Below, piece by piece: positions 35,240 to 44,532 of a stretch of DNA of 58,091 bases. The notes under the pieces were generated by a model. The model was not told the DNA's origin, searched no databases, and saw nothing but the letters and a program-made list of their open reading frames with translations. Within the stretch, counting starts at the first letter, position 1. Each line of letters opens with the position of its first letter. A program made the translations under genes and the position numbers. Source of the stretch: Hyphococcus sp. Its GTDB lineage: Bacteria > Pseudomonadota > Alphaproteobacteria > Caulobacterales > Parvularculaceae. The stretch lies in the NCBI GenBank assembly GCA_028289605.1, contig JANQON010000015.1, forward strand, positions 1-58,091, given 5' to 3'.

Positions 35240-38200
35240 TCACCTGTGTGACCCACCGCCTGAACTATTTCTATGTGCACCACAAGAGTCCGGCGGACAA
35301 CCCGGGCCGGAGGATAGCACGCCCTTGACGGCTCCCTCGCCGGCAAAGCCTCCGACTATTCCGCCGAAGATGCCGCCAGCGGCAGCCCCATAAGGACCGC
35401 CGGCGCTTCCAGCCGCGGCCCCGAAGCCGGCGCCGCCTAGAGCACCTGCAACACCGCCGCCGACCTCGGCAGTAGTTTGTACCGGTGTATCGGATGTCGC
35501 GACGCGCGCCGCTCCAATCACAGCTCCGGTTACTGCACTCGCTTTACCGACCTTGCCGAGGTTCTTCGCGAGCTTGTTGGCTCCAGCATTGGTCCTATTG
35601 GCTGTTCCTCCCGTTCCCTCTTTAGGGCCGAGATCTGGTCGCGTTGCCTCGATAGCTGCGCGAGTGATAGGGGGTGTTCTGCCCCGAGCTTCGGCTTTTG
35701 CTGCCGACCTTCCTTCCGAATCATTAGGATCAAGATTCGAAACACTTTGATTGTAGAAATTCCGCGCGGACTCAGCCCCGATTCCTTCATTTGCAACTAA
35801 TGTCGTTGCAGATTGCAACGCAGTAATTCCTGGATTTGCACCTGACCCGCATGTTGTCGTGTCCGCCGTAACGCATTCACGTCCGTCAGGGTCTATTCCG
35901 TTGACGGGATCGTTGTGGACATACGCATAGAGGTTAAATTGATCCTGATACCCAATCGGGTCGGTCGACAAAAACCGCCCGATCACAGGATCATAGAACC
36001 GAGCCTGCATGTAGGTGAGGCCCGTAGACTTATCTTCGAGATGCCCCGTGAACCCCTGTTCGTTGTCGTTCGCAGCCGGGTTCAACCGCTTCTCCCCAAA
36101 CGGCGTGTAGCTCTCCCGCCAGGAGACGGCGCCGGCGGCGTCGAGGCCCACGCTGGCTGAGCCCAGATGATCGCCGATCGTGTACGAGATCACCCCGTCG
36201 ACGCGGCGCACTCTGACCGGGCCGATCCCGAAATACTCGGACGCCTTGCTGGTCGTGACGTTCTTTGTACTGCGCAATTCGCCGAGCAGCGAATAGATCG
36301 AGTGCACGGTTTCGCTGTCTTCCACTCGTTTGACGCGCTTGAAACGCCCGTCATAGGCGTAGGTCGCCGAGGCGACCGTTCCGCCCCCGGAACCTGACGT
36401 GTCGGCGCAGCCGCCGATCTCTGTTTCTATAATGCTGTTCTGGGTACCGCCGTCCTGGCGCCCGTTCGCCACAATTCGGATGTAGCGGGCGCTTGTGGCG
36501 GGAACGTCGTGCGTTTCAAATTCAGTACGCTTGTTATTGGCGGACTGCCCGCCGAAAAGGATTTTCTGGTAGTTTACTCCGTCCTGCGACGCCTCTATGT
36601 CAAAGAAATAAGATCTACGAAGACTCATCCCCCAGGCGACTCGCACTTCCTCCACGGTCTTCGCAGCGCCAAGGTCGTACGTGATCCACTTGCCGACACC
36701 GTCTGATATCCAACGACTCTTAACGAGGGTAGAACCGTCGATGGTCAACTCCGGGCTGTAGTCATTGTAGCCCCTAACGTACGTACCATCATCTGTCGCG
36801 CTAGCAATGGTAAGCGTCTCAGTGCTGGTGCAGGCGGATGCGCCGCTCCCCGACCCGCTCCCGTCGCTCGCCGAGGTCGGCTGGTTGGCGAAGTCGTAGA
36901 CGAAGTCGAAGCGGCCGTCGTCGACCGTGTTGCCCCTTGCGTCATAGGTGAAGACGCGGGTCGCGGCGTTCGTGTCGGTGACCTGGCTGACCAGATTGTC
37001 GGCGTTATAGGTGAGCGCGACCGTCCGGGATCCGAGAGTTTTCTGCCGGATATTATCGAGCGCATCATAAGCGAACGACCCGCTTCCCCATGGCCCGCTC
37101 GCGGTTTTCAGCCGGCCCTTGGCGTCATAGGTGAAGGCCCGGTTCTCGCCCGTCACGGCGAGGTTCGTCATCGACGTCACCTTGGCGCGCGCGTCGTAAA
37201 CATAAGAGAGATCCGCGCCCTTGGTCGTCCCCTTCACCGACTTGATCGCGCTGACGAGCTGGCGCGTATTAAGGCTCTGAGTGACGTTGTGGCCGTTGGC
37301 GAGCGTAGCCGAAGCAAGCTGGCCGTTCGGGTGATAGGTGGCGCTGTCGATATAGGCGGCCCCATCGATCTTGGTTTCCGTCGGCCGTCCGAACCCGTCA
37401 GGGGCGTAATTGACCGTCTTCCCGCTCGGCATCAGCATCGAGGACATGAAGCCCTCGGCCGTATAGCCGTAGTCATAGAGATAGCTCGTGCTGTCGAGAG
37501 AGAGCTTTTCCGTTTCGAGCAGATCGAGCGCGTTCCACGTGTAATCCCAGACAATGCCGCCGCGGGTGATTTTCGTCGTGTTGCCTTTCGCATCATAGGT
37601 CGTGGCGACGTCATTCGTGCCCGTTGGAAAGTTAATCAATGCCTGCCGGCCCATCTCGTCATAGGAATAGGCGGTGCGGATCGCGGCCGTCGGCGTGGCG
37701 CAGGTTGTGCCCGACGTCTCCCCGCGCGACGCGTATTGAATCCGGTCGAGGGCGTCATAGGTGAAGAGCTCGTCCCCCATTTCCGGCGTCGCATGCCGGC
37801 ACAGGAGCAGCCGGGAATTGTACTTGAAGTCGCGCACGATGCTGGCGGTGTAGCCATTCTGGGTTCCCGACTGCTTGAACCGCGTAACATTGCCGTAGAT
37901 GTCGCGCGTGAAGGTCGTCACCGCGTTCATGGGGTCGACAATCTGAACGACGGCCCCGTCGTCGGGCGATCCGTAGCCCGACGACGTTGTGGTCGTAGCC
38001 GAATTCGACGGATCGGTGACGCGGGTCTTGTTTCCGGTCAAATAGGCGTAGCTGGTGGTCGCATTGGGTGAGACCGTCTCGCGGGTCTGCGTCACGCGGC
38101 CCAGCGCATCGTAGGTCGTCGTCACGCCGGCGGTCGGTGCGGATGACGTCGACGGCCAGGACGTGAATGTCTCGCGGCCAAGACCGTCATATGTCGTTTT

Positions 38201-40555
38201 GACATAAATGTTCCCGCCGCCGCCGGACAGCGCCTGACGGCGGACTAGAGTGGGACGGTTCATACCGTCATGGGTCGTAATCACGCGCTCCGAGCCCCGC
38301 GTCGCAGTCTGCGTGATGCCGCTGCTGAGCCAGCTATAGGAGATGGAGGTATCGGACCAAGTCGACGGCCGATTGATCTTCGTCAACCAGCCGACAGTGT
38401 TGTAACTATAGCCCGTCGTATTGCCATTCGGATCGGTCTCGCTGGTCACCCAGCCATTGTTGTCGACGACGCGCGTGATGGTCGGCGTCGTCGGCGATGC
38501 ATCGTCAGGCAGCGTGACGTTTTGAGGTATCCCCCTTTTGTAGCTGGCGTATGAGATTCGATTCGAAAGCGCATCCTGCTCCCAGGCGAGCACGCCGGCC
38601 TGGGTTCCACTGTTGTGATGGCCATAAGTTCGCCATGTGGACCCGAAGCGTTTCCATTCGGTGAGGTTACCGGCATCTGAAAAGGCGTATCGATGGAACT
38701 CCTTATTGTTCCGCTTCACCACAGAAGGCAGAAAAAGGATCCACTTCCCGGTCTTGTTCTGGTATGTCCGTTCGGTCGTGCGCGTTCCATGGCCCAGATT
38801 GGAAGTTTTCGTGACCGTGCGCGGATTATCATGCGCAAAATCACTGCCGTCGAGATCATACGTATAGCTGGTGGTATAGGTGTCTGAGCCGCGCGCGATT
38901 TCCTTGCTTTTCAACAGACGAAGAAGCCACTGTCTTTGGAAGGAAGAGCCGAAGCGCACCGCGAGCGTGGGGGCGCCGCCAAAGCTCGAGGGCATCGGCG
39001 CCGCGCCGGGAACAAATGAAGTCGTGTTGTCAAAAACTGTCCGCGTTCTCTGCAAGACAGTGGTTGAAGTCGCGTTTGCGTAACGCCGCTCTTCTTCAAT
39101 GTCGCCTTCGCCAATAAAATCGTAGCGGCGATTGACGTCGTATTCCGTGCGCGCGCCGGTGGGGTCGACAACCGTTCGTGTCTTTGTGTCGGCGAGACTG
39201 CTTGACTGGTTGATGTATGCGCCCGCGTCCTCTTCGTAAGTATATTTCCACGAGTGCACCGGACCATTCGCGAGTTCATGCCGCTTTTCTTGTACCGCCA
39301 GCGAAGCGACCCAGTTGTCCATACTCACCGAAGACTGTCGGCATCGATTTGCAAACCAGTATTGATTTGCAACTCTGATAGGCCCCTTGGTTCTGCCATT
39401 TTTGATGGTCTTGAATTTGAGAACGAGGCGCGATCCGTTTGGATGGGTGACGGCAAGGTCGCCTAACGCATGCAACGGCGCAGGATAGCTGCCCAAACCG
39501 CTCGAAAGCTCCGCGCAATCGAGATAGTCCCGATCCGGTTTGTTCATCCAATCGAGATTTCTGAAACCGGATAACAGCCATTCGCGATTGTCCGGACGCT
39601 TCACTTTCGTCAAGAGCGTCCGCGACGTCAGCGGTGAATAAACGAAGCTCTCGCTGGCATAGCTATAAGTCCATGATCGCCCATTTGCCTGAATCTGGCT
39701 GATTTGACCCGACGTATTGTAGGATATTGTTATTACGCGCCCATCATTCGATTCAATGCGTGTCGGGCCATGTGCATTGTAGGTGTATGTTACGGTATTG
39801 CCATGCGCGTCGGTCACAACGCTCGGGTAGATTGAAACCTTGTGATCCTCAATCAAACCTACAACCTTCACTGGCCGTCGATGGATTTCGCGATCAAACC
39901 GATATGTCGTGCCGTCCGGCGCCGTGGCTAGAAAGCCGTCTCGTCCGCTTGCGGCGCTGGCCAGACACGAGATTTTCCAAAGCGATCTGGTGGTGAGAGC
40001 CGGCGCCGCCCCCAACGCCGCCGTGGGCCACCGACTGTCCGGTTGAAGAATGGCGTGACCTTCCTGGTCATATCCATAAATGGTCATGCCAAAGAAGAAT
40101 GCCGCGGGTGTTATGCCATTGGTATTCGACCCATACCTAATAGCGGGCTTGGGCGCTCGGCATCGCGTCGGCTCAAAAGAACTCGACCAGCCCTTACGCC
40201 ACGTATATTCCACCCGAGGAAGCGCCAGCTCCCAGTCGCCGAACATGCCGCTGGAAAACAGTGCGATCGGATTTCTCGACCGCGTCCTCGTCACCGCCAC
40301 AGGCAACGCGTTGTTACCTGGGATACTGACATCTATCTGCTTGAATGACGCCTCGCCGGTGTCATGATTCCAACTGTCGCCGAACTCTACGGACGGAAGG
40401 CTCGCCGTCCTTTCGGCCGTCATCCGGTACAGCTCAGTACCTTCGTACTGGTTTGGCTCATCATCAGGGGTGCCGGATTGCGCAAGTGCTTTAAAATTCG
40501 GGAAAAACGAAATCGCCAGAGCGTAAAGCGCTCCCGCCAATACTACTCTCACCAC
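35240..40555 (-). CDS. secreted RHS/YD-repeat protein with an inserted F5/8-type-C domain
   Basis: A 1771-residue protein. GTG 40555 with GGAAGGG upstream begins a signal peptide (cut near KALAQ-S). About residues 200-1235 are YD repeats (YxYDxxGRxxxxxxPxG). Residues about 1239-1385 (coding 36403-36838) are a discoidin/F5-8C-like domain (ESIDGSTL-type start, WITYDLGAAKTVEEVRVAWG, FDIEASQDGVNYQKI, RYIRIVANG). YD repeats then resume and reach the RHS core GLTYMQARFYDPVIGRFL with YVHNDPVNGIDPDGRE (about 1510-1555). The variable tip (1556-1771) has a Gly/Ala-rich zipper likely to enter membranes and ends CPPDSCGAHRNSSGGGSHR. RHS shells encapsulate and deliver C-terminal toxins, and the small genes behind it fit that model. 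No VgrG or T6SS gene is nearby, so delivery is unknown. Confidence 0.93.
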   Translation of the reverse strand: MVRVVLAGALYALAISFFPNFKALAQSGTPDDEPNQYEGTELYRMTAERTASLPSVEFGDSWNHDTGEASFKQIDVSIPGNNALPVAVTRTRSRNPIALFSSGMFGDWELALPRVEYTWRKGWSSSFEPTRCRAPKPAIRYGSNTNGITPAAFFFGMTIYGYDQEGHAILQPDSRWPTAALGAAPALTTRSLWKISCLASAASGRDGFLATAPDGTTYRFDREIHRRPVKVVGLIEDHKVSIYPSVVTDAHGNTVTYTYNAHGPTRIESNDGRVITISYNTSGQISQIQANGRSWTYSYASESFVYSPLTSRTLLTKVKRPDNREWLLSGFRNLDWMNKPDRDYLDCAELSSGLGSYPAPLHALGDLAVTHPNGSRLVLKFKTIKNGRTKGPIRVANQYWFANRCRQSSVSMDNWVASLAVQEKRHELANGPVHSWKYTYEEDAGAYINQSSSLADTKTRTVVDPTGARTEYDVNRRYDFIGEGDIEEERRYANATSTTVLQRTRTVFDNTTSFVPGAAPMPSSFGGAPTLAVRFGSSFQRQWLLRLLKSKEIARGSDTYTTSYTYDLDGSDFAHDNPRTVTKTSNLGHGTRTTERTYQNKTGKWILFLPSVVKRNNKEFHRYAFSDAGNLTEWKRFGSTWRTYGHHNSGTQAGVLAWEQDALSNRISYASYKRGIPQNVTLPDDASPTTPTITRVVDNNGWVTSETDPNGNTTGYSYNTVGWLTKINRPSTWSDTSISYSWLSSGITQTATRGSERVITTHDGMNRPTLVRRQALSGGGGNIYVKTTYDGLGRETFTSWPSTSSAPTAGVTTTYDALGRVTQTRETVSPNATTSYAYLTGNKTRVTDPSNSATTTTSSGYGSPDDGAVVQIVDPMNAVTTFTRDIYGNVTRFKQSGTQNGYTASIVRDFKYNSRLLLCRHATPEMGDELFTYDALDRIQYASRGETSGTTCATPTAAIRTAYSYDEMGRQALINFPTGTNDVATTYDAKGNTTKITRGGIVWDYTWNALDLLETEKLSLDSTSYLYDYGYTAEGFMSSMLMPSGKTVNYAPDGFGRPTETKIDGAAYIDSATYHPNGQLASATLANGHNVTQSLNTRQLVSAIKSVKGTTKGADLSYVYDARAKVTSMTNLAVTGENRAFTYDAKGRLKTASGPWGSGSFAYDALDNIRQKTLGSRTVALTYNADNLVSQVTDTNAATRVFTYDARGNTVDDGRFDFVYDFANQPTSASDGSGSGSGASACTSTETLTIASATDDGTYVRGYNDYSPELTIDGSTLVKSRWISDGVGKWITYDLGAAKTVEEVRVAWGMSLRRSYFFDIEASQDGVNYQKILFGGQSANNKRTEFETHDVPATSARYIRIVANGRQDGGTQNSIIETEIGGCADTSGSGGGTVASATYAYDGRFKRVKRVEDSETVHSIYSLLGELRSTKNVTTSKASEYFGIGPVRVRRVDGVISYTIGDHLGSASVGLDAAGAVSWRESYTPFGEKRLNPAANDNEQGFTGHLEDKSTGLTYMQARFYDPVIGRFLSTDPIGYQDQFNLYAYVHNDPVNGIDPDGRECVTADTTTCGSGANPGITALQSATTLVANEGIGAESARNFYNQSVSNLDPNDSEGRSAAKAEARGRTPPITRAAIEATRPDLGPKEGTGGTANRTNAGANKLAKNLGKVGKASAVTGAVIGAARVATSDTPVQTTAEVGGGVAGALGGAGFGAAAGSAGGPYGAAAGGIFGGIVGGFAGEGAVKGVLSSGPGCPPDSCGAHRNSSGGGSHR

Positions 40556-41099
40556 TAATACCCTTCCGATTCCGATGTAACAAACGCAACCTTTCGGTCA
40601 ATTGCACCGGCCGTCCTAGAAGTGTCCGCCCCCGCAAGCGGGCAGTAGATCGCCGGAAACAGGCGGATGACTAGTATAAATACTAAATAGACTTCAATAC
40701 CTACTTCTCGCGTAGGTAGTTTATTTATATAAAATACAGGTATTTATGATCGGTATGATTTCTTTGGATTTTGAATACCAAGCTATTAGTGAGAAAGAGC
40801 AAGTTTTCGCCGGCGCAGAAAATAAAGCGAAACCGCCAAACAAACGAGTATTCATCATCCCTTTAGACAAGAGTTCGCTACGCGCGAGACATACAGCTCT
40901 GGCGAACGAGTGGGATTGGCGGCACGCCCGTTCGTTTATCTCCCGGCGGTAACATTGAACTAGATCTGTTGGTAGAACGTGGAGGGTGGGGCGTGACGAC
41001 ATAACGTAATCTCGAATTTGCAGACTTAACCAGTTGACTTAACCCTTAACCGAAATTGCAAACCTGCACCTGGAAAACCGTCGCGGATGGAACTACCCG
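40556..41099. other. AT-rich gap between the RHS gene and the replication-type gene
   Basis: About 540 bp with no convincing gene on either strand. It contains the RHS promoter region and, at its right end, the second copy of the 58-bp direct repeat. The core near 40670-40750 is very AT-rich. Candidate roles are a promoter or an origin for the element. Confidence 0.5.
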
Positions 41100-41101
41100 C
41101 T
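41044..41101 (+). repeat. 58-bp diverged direct repeat, right copy
   Basis: This copy aligns without gaps to 23963-24020 (42 of 58 identical by eye). It ends at the stop codon of the replication-type gene. Confidence 0.5.
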
Positions 41102-42032
41102 ATTCGGCGCGTTCAGAAGGACCCGTTAAGGGCTCGCCGCCTCCACATCCTTTCCGGGCGGATGTCCGCGGCTCGGACATGAGTTGACGAATCTCGTCGA
41201 TAGAGACGTCGCCCTTGATCCACTTCTTCGCAAGCGCCTCCGCTTCCGTAAGTGACCCAAGCCCCATACAGATTTGCCGTGTCTTCATTCCAAGCTTATC
41301 TGAAAGCCTGTCTACATATGCCAGCGCAGAGTAAGCAGCCTCAATGCCTGGTCGCATACGTTCATCAGTCTCTCGCACGGGAACGCAATGTTTCTCGTTC
41401 TGCGACGGTTGGACTAAGGGTTTATAAGTAGATTCTATTACTGGTTCCGGTGACGTGGCGTCAGGGCTTCCCGGACTAGCTGTCCGCGCATCGGGACAGG
41501 CTGTCGAGGCTGCCGCGGCAACCGAGGCGTCGCGAGCTACGAGCCCTGCGTCTAGTTCTGACTCTGGGTCCCCCCTCTCCCCTGGCCCAGCGTCACCGGC
41601 GCCCAAACTCACTTCTTCATTGTCCCAGGCGGCGTTTTGGTGCTCGGCAACTTCATCAAGTTTGCGACGACACTCCAAGGCAGCGACAGCCATTCTTTCA
41701 TATCTATCTGCGCCGTCTATGCGTGCAGCAGCTTTGACCTCTTGCAGCCTTTCAGCAGTAAATTGCAGCCAATCAAAATTTAGAAAGTACTCGTTTGAGC
41801 GCCGACCGCCTCCTCGGAGAATTGTGGCTATTCCACAGGTCTCGAGCCGGTTTAACACACGATGCACTGTTCTTTCAGACAATCCGGTACACCAGGCTAT
41901 CTCGCGTATCGACGGATAGCACTTTCCGGTTTCACCGTTGGCGTAGTTTGCGAGAGCGAGAAGGACTAGTTTGTCTGTGGCCTTAAAAGTGGGCCCACAC
42001 TGGAAAACATGCCCAAGAGCACGAATGCTCAC
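41100..42032 (-). CDS. winged-helix protein, replication/plasmid-type (HTH_36)
   Basis: A 310-residue protein. An N-terminal helix-turn-helix (about 15-80) reads FKATDKLVLLALANYAN...CYPSIREIAWCTGLSERTVHRVLNRLE, followed by a wing GGGRRSNEYFLNF, typical of HTH_36 proteins and RepA-like replication initiators. The middle (about 130-215) is low-complexity, rich in Ala, Ser, Pro and Asp. The C-terminal about 90 residues are helical (LTEAEALAKKWIKGDVSIDEIRQLM). In P4-type islands this gene position is commonly the element's replication or regulatory gene. No primase or helicase motif is present. Start ATG 42032. Confidence 0.7.
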   Translation of the reverse strand: MSIRALGHVFQCGPTFKATDKLVLLALANYANGETGKCYPSIREIAWCTGLSERTVHRVLNRLETCGIATILRGGGRRSNEYFLNFDWLQFTAERLQEVKAAARIDGADRYERMAVAALECRRKLDEVAEHQNAAWDNEEVSLGAGDAGPGERGDPESELDAGLVARDASVAAAASTACPDARTASPGSPDATSPEPVIESTYKPLVQPSQNEKHCVPVRETDERMRPGIEAAYSALAYVDRLSDKLGMKTRQICMGLGSLTEAEALAKKWIKGDVSIDEIRQLMSEPRTSARKGCGGGEPLTGPSERAE

Positions 42033-42101
42033 AACAAGATACCACTCATAAACGAAACGCTCACGAATCGGACGGCAGCATTGGATTCTAAGGGAAAACG
42101 A

Positions 42102-42311
42102 CTACGCACAGTTATCGAGACGCGTGATCAACGCCATGATGTCCGACTCTCGCCATGCCACGATATTGGTTGATAGCTTCACCGCCTGAGGAAATTCGCC
42201 GGATTTGACTCCGGCGTACCATCGGGACCGGCTCACGGGAAAAATCGCAAGCACCTGTGGAAGGCGAAGAAGCTTTGTTTGATTTCCAGATTCGGCGTTT
42301 TGGTTGTCCAT
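42102..42311 (-). CDS. AlpA-family regulator / excisionase
   Basis: A 69-residue phage-type DNA-binding protein. KLLRLPQVLAIFPVSRSRWYAGVKSGEFPQAVKL is the canonical AlpA layout, with the helix-turn-helix and the FP-x-x-V-x-L wing, and AWRESDIMALI closes the domain. AlpA proteins activate integrase expression or help excision of P4-like elements. It is encoded between the replication-type gene and a hypothetical gene next to the integrase, the usual arrangement. Confidence 0.88.
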   Translation of the reverse strand: MDNQNAESGNQTKLLRLPQVLAIFPVSRSRWYAGVKSGEFPQAVKLSTNIVAWRESDIMALITRLDNCA

Positions 42312-42411
42312 CCATGCACATCCTTGTTCTCTTCCGGTCCTCGCGGACCCGTTTGGATGGCAACAACTTGGACGGTGTTCCTGCGCCTAAAAACCCGAAT
42401 AAAAAATCAAT

Positions 42412-43128
42412 TTACGGACACGGTGGATTTCGCCCTTGCGAAATCTCATCGAGCCAATAAGTGAACTTGGAGATGTCCACGTCTGGATCCTCAACCAGTG
42501 TATCGATCGCGCGAATCAACTCCGCAACCTGCTCCTGAGCGCGATTCCTGAGCTTGTCTTTTTGTTGCTTGCCTATCGCGGAGTTATAGAATGTTTTGAG
42601 CCCTGCCGCCTTCACATGATCCCCGCCACACTGAAGAGTCTTGGAAGCGATTTCAAAGACTTGTTGCATAGTGACGCGACGCTTGTCTGTCTTGGAACGA
42701 TGCTTGAGTATGTATTCAGTGTATTTTATCGCTTTAATCCGTGTCATTGCTCGATTGAGCTCAACGGGCGGTCGCCCGGGAGATGAGTGTCTCGGGAGAA
42801 ACTCAGTCATTGGCTGCGACGCTCGGCCGTCGATAAATTCTTCATGTGCAAAGATATACCGCTCCAGGACGGACTGGACATTTCGTTTGAGCCCATCTTC
42901 GTTGGGCAACAATCGGTCGAGTTCTCGGGCTGAGAATTGAGTGAGGATGTACTGTATCACTTCAAATGTCGCTCTGCTGACCGCTTCTTGAGCCATTGTA
43001 TCTTGGTGGTGAAGCTTGCGTTCATCGTCGACCAAGCCGCTGAGGCGTCTAAGAAGGCAGATCGTCTTTTGATCCTCCCGCGACAATTCGGCGGTTTGCT
43101 CTTCATCCTTGTGTTGTCGTCGGTTCAT
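42412..43128 (-). CDS. hypothetical protein adjoining the island integrase
   Basis: A 238-residue soluble protein starting at ATG 43128 with GGAGGTGG upstream. It is mainly helical and charged. Recognisable segments are ATFEVIQYILTQFSARELDRLLP, RPPVELNRAMTRIKAIKYTEYIL and DISKFTYWLDEISQGRNPP. No family is recognised. Its start overlaps the 3' end of the integrase gene by 26 bp, so the two are expressed together. A DNA-binding or element-maintenance role would fit its place, but nothing in the sequence shows it. Confidence 0.6.
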   Translation of the reverse strand: MNRRQHKDEEQTAELSREDQKTICLLRRLSGLVDDERKLHHQDTMAQEAVSRATFEVIQYILTQFSARELDRLLPNEDGLKRNVQSVLERYIFAHEEFIDGRASQPMTEFLPRHSSPGRPPVELNRAMTRIKAIKYTEYILKHRSKTDKRRVTMQQVFEIASKTLQCGGDHVKAAGLKTFYNSAIGKQQKDKLRNRAQEQVAELIRAIDTLVEDPDVDISKFTYWLDEISQGRNPPCP

Positions 43129-44293
43129 TTCGACCACCTCCACAAAATAGGCACCAATCGTCCATTAGTGTGCGCCGTTGCTCCACAAGCGTGCTGCGCC
43201 TATACGCGGCCTCCACCTTGCTTTTGGTGGTGTGGGCGAGCGCGGCCTCTTTAACAGCGTGCGAATAGGACGTTTGCTCTTCGGCCCAATCCCGAAACGA
43301 GGACCGAAATCCGTGAGCGGTAAAGGGCTCGCCGAAACGCTTCAACGCCTGAATAAACACCATGTTCGATAATGGGGCCGATTCACTCTTGCCTGGAAAC
43401 ACGTACCGCGAGCCACGCGCCTGTATCTGAGCCTCATCGAGCACCTCAAGCATTTGCGGCGTGAGAGGAACCGTGTGGGGTTGATTCGTCTTCATCCGCT
43501 CCGCCGGAATAGTCCAAACGTCGTTATCCCGGTCCAATTCAGTCCAGCGGGCGTTCAACACTTCGCTGGTCCGGGTAGCCGTGAGAATTAGAAATTCAAA
43601 TCCGAGCCGTGACGAGGCGCCCATGTCAGAGCGCCTGAGCCGCCGAATAAATCCAGGGACCTCCACATAGGGCATGGCCGCAAAGTGCTTGGGCTTCGGC
43701 TTCGCAGAACCGAGGCCCGCGGTCGCATCCAGCGCGGGATTGGGGCCGTCCCGCAGCCCCTCAGCGATAGCCGCGCTAATGACACGCGCAATGCGCTGTT
43801 TGACCCTCCGCGCAGTCTCAGGCTTGACCGACCAAATTGGCTGCAGCGCTTCTTTGATGACAAGAGCGTTGACGTCCGCCAAGCGGAGCTTTCCTAGCCG
43901 TGGGAAGGCGTAAGTTTGTAACGTCCTAATCCACTGTTCGGCATGCTTTTTGTTTTTCCAGTGGACCTTGAGATTTCCATGCAATTCAATGGCAAAAGAC
44001 TCAAAGGTCTTCCCTACTCCGAGACCCGCGCCAGCTTCGGGAAAGTGTTGGGCCCGGCGTATCCGCTGACGGATCGCATCGCGGTATTCGCGAGCCTCTT
44101 TTAAGGAGACTTCTTTTGCCGAACCGAGACCGTAGTCGCGCCGTCGGCCACGCTCCGTGACGCGCAAGATCCATCGGCGATTTCCCTTCTTGTCAATTAC
44201 CAGCATGAGGCCCAAGCCGTCGGTGTAACGCCCAGGCGCCGTCAAACTGGCAATGCGCCGCGTAGAAAGCTGATTGTAAACCGCTCGCGTCAT
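43103..44293 (-). CDS. int: P4-type tyrosine integrase of the island
   Basis: A 396-residue integrase. The N-terminal DUF4102-like domain has LTAPGRYTDGLGLMLVIDKKGNRRWILRV and RRDYGLGSAKEVSLKEAREYRD. A core-binding helical domain follows at about 95-190. Catalytic residues are Arg in TRTSEVLNARW, Lys in the following strand region, HGFRSSFRDWA (H-x-x-R), and Tyr in AHTTKSKVEAAYRRS. This family targets tRNA 3' ends, which fits the tRNA-Ser duplication at 44444-44457. The gene is 150 bp inside the right end and reads inward. Confidence 0.93.
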   Translation of the reverse strand: MTRAVYNQLSTRRIASLTAPGRYTDGLGLMLVIDKKGNRRWILRVTERGRRRDYGLGSAKEVSLKEAREYRDAIRQRIRRAQHFPEAGAGLGVGKTFESFAIELHGNLKVHWKNKKHAEQWIRTLQTYAFPRLGKLRLADVNALVIKEALQPIWSVKPETARRVKQRIARVISAAIAEGLRDGPNPALDATAGLGSAKPKPKHFAAMPYVEVPGFIRRLRRSDMGASSRLGFEFLILTATRTSEVLNARWTELDRDNDVWTIPAERMKTNQPHTVPLTPQMLEVLDEAQIQARGSRYVFPGKSESAPLSNMVFIQALKRFGEPFTAHGFRSSFRDWAEEQTSYSHAVKEAALAHTTKSKVEAAYRRSTLVEQRRTLMDDWCLFCGGGRNEPTTTQG

Positions 44294-44443
44294 CCAAACT
44301 CAGAACCCACTTTGAGCTCCACTTTCAAATAGTGGATTGGCTTGGAATCCTATAAACCTGATTGCACGGTGATGTGAAGTAACCGACTGTAATTACTTGC
44401 GTTTCTGGATCTGACGGGACCGGACTGGATGCCAAAAAAAGGT

Positions 44444-44457
44444 CACCCCCTCCGCCA
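44444..44457. repeat. attR direct repeat (tRNA-Ser 3' end copy)
   Basis: CACCCCCTCCGCCA is identical to the last 14 bases of tRNA-Ser(UGA) at 23478-23491. It lies 150 bp outside the integrase start and marks the right boundary of the island. Confidence 0.85.
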
Positions 44458-44532
44458 CATTAAGTGTCTCGCGACAGATCGCTTTGCGATCGTCTCCGAT
44501 GGGGCGCCCTGACCGGGCGGCGCACGGTTGTG

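Larger units (their letters stand above)
23478..44457. mobile_element. about 21-kb integrative genomic island in tRNA-Ser(UGA)
   Basis: The element is bounded by a 14-bp direct repeat, CACCCCCTCCGCCA, at the tRNA-Ser 3' end and at 44444-44457. The integrase gene (43103-44293) lies 150 bp inside the right end and reads inward. Next to it are a hypothetical gene, an AlpA-type regulator and a replication-type winged-helix gene. Cargo is a type I restriction-modification operon and an RHS/YD-repeat locus with small cassette genes. Local base composition is visibly more AT-rich than the flanks, most clearly at 31500-35230 and 40560-41100. No conjugation genes are present, so it is not self-transmissible. 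Confidence 0.88.

Noticed and set aside
37289-38071. 260-residue frame opposite the RHS gene
   Set aside because: It is the complementary shadow of the regular YD repeats, which keep the opposite strand open.
40746-40952. 68-residue plus-strand frame in the AT-rich gap
   Set aside because: No ribosome-binding site and no family features. The composition is that of intergenic DNA.
41100-44293. A prophage at the right part of the island
   Set aside because: Only an integrase, an AlpA-like regulator and a replication-type gene are present. There are no structural, lysis or packaging genes.
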